Part shown: piece after piece, positions 5,438 to 5,901 of the stretch
Numbering within the stretch: position 1 is the first letter of the stretch
Layout of the letters: every line of letters begins with the position of its first letter
Source of the DNA: Chloroflexota bacterium
Lineage (GTDB): Bacteria; Chloroflexota; Limnocylindria; QHBO01
Assembly (NCBI GenBank): GCA_005879815.1
Contig: VBKA01000117.1
Span: 1-5,901, forward strand
Reading direction: 5' to 3'
DNA: 5,901 bases
Program-made: the position numbers and the translations under genes
The notes under the pieces: generated by a model
Databases searched by the model: none
Told to the model about the DNA's origin: nothing
What the model saw: the letters and a program-made list of their open reading frames with translations, nothing else

Positions 5438-5901
5438 CGCTCCACCGGTTCTTCGTCGCGTCCGCTGAGCTCGTCGGCGATTCCTTCCCGCTGCCTGCCT
5501 CGATCGAGCACCAGGTGATGCGGGTCCTTCGCCTGCGGGAAGGGGAGGAGATCGTCCTGCTCGACGCCTGCGTGTCGTCGCTCGGGGGGAGTCGAGCGGG
5601 GAGCCGCATCATCGGCTCACCATCTGCCAGGCCCTTCTGAAGGGCAACGGCCTGGAGCGAGTCGTGCAACAGGGGACCGAGCTGGGAGTCGCCGCCTTCC
5701 GGCTCTTCGTCAGCGAGCGCTGCGTGGTCCGTCAGCTCTCCCCGGGCCGCCTGGATCGCCTGAAGGCCATCGCCCGCGAGTCCGCCGAGCAGTCAGAGCG
5801 CGGCGTGGTGCCGGAGATCGATCCGCCGGTCTCGTTTGAATCGGTCCTGGACCCGGGCGGGGTGCTCCTCTTCGAACGGGCACAGGGCGGCGAGCCTGGC
5901 C
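5434..5901 (+). pseudogene. rsmE: 16S rRNA m3U1498 methyltransferase RsmE, frame-disrupted, 3' end cut off
   Basis: RsmE methylates N3 of U1498 in 16S rRNA. The GTG at 5434 overlaps the prmA stop (GTGA), with a weak GGAA 8 nt upstream. From it the family N-terminus reads VTLHRFFVASAE, then HQVMRVLRLREGEEIVLLD, up to about 5565. This frame stops at 5638-5640. The rest of the protein continues in another frame (codons in phase with 5631) from about 5604: HHRLTICQALLKGNGLERVV, then QQGTELGVAAFRLFVSERC and on to the window end without a stop. Compared with E. coli RsmE as I recall it, the joint lacks about 18-19 residues of the N-terminal domain, equivalent to a net loss of roughly 55 or 58 nt. 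A run of six G at 5584-5589 lies at the joint. Identity is firm. Whether the damage is real or an assembly or sequencing error cannot be decided here. As read, the gene would give only a 68-residue product. Confidence 0.8.

Noticed and set aside
5584..5640. Programmed -1 frameshift at the G6 run in rsmE
   Set aside because: A -1 shift there would join the frames, but about 18 residues of the N-terminal domain would still be missing. RsmE is not known to use frameshifting, so a deletion or an assembly error is more likely.

Overview
This is a GC-rich, gene-dense stretch of bacterial chromosome with housekeeping genes and no mobile DNA. The taxon is uncertain. A CIRCE operator in a high-GC genome, starts that look leaderless, and the particular mix of genes suggest Chloroflexota or a neighbouring terrabacterial phylum. 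This is inference from general knowledge, not from a database match.

Left part (1-2463): the 5' portion of mscL (mechanosensitive channel) runs leftward off the window edge. Diverging from it is xth, an exonuclease III family AP endonuclease with all its main catalytic residues. Its 3' end overlaps tail-to-tail by 23 nt with a leftward gene for a YcaQ/AlkX-type winged-helix DNA glycosylase, so two DNA-repair genes converge here.

Middle (2464-3303): a 93-bp gap separates the glycosylase gene from a rightward gene for an unrecognised integral membrane protein. Each of the two start codons sits 6 nt from a -10-like hexamer, which suggests a divergent pair of leaderless transcripts.

Right part (3304-5901): a heat-shock/translation cluster, dnaJ-prmA-rsmE, reads rightward. 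A symmetric CIRCE (HrcA operator) and a perfect TATAAT box directly precede dnaJ, so the cluster probably has its own heat-shock promoter, without hrcA, grpE or dnaK next to it. prmA follows dnaJ after 15 nt. The prmA stop overlaps the GTG start of rsmE by 4 nt. In this sequence rsmE is broken: its N-terminal domain and its methyltransferase domain lie in different frames, and roughly 18-19 residues of the N-terminal domain appear to be missing at the junction. This is either a real lesion or an assembly error.

I saw no RNA genes, CRISPR arrays, insertion sequences or convincing rho-independent terminators. I found no wholly new system. The points most worth a second look are the CIRCE-controlled dnaJ promoter, the broken rsmE, the divergent leaderless promoters and the variant active-site region of the glycosylase.
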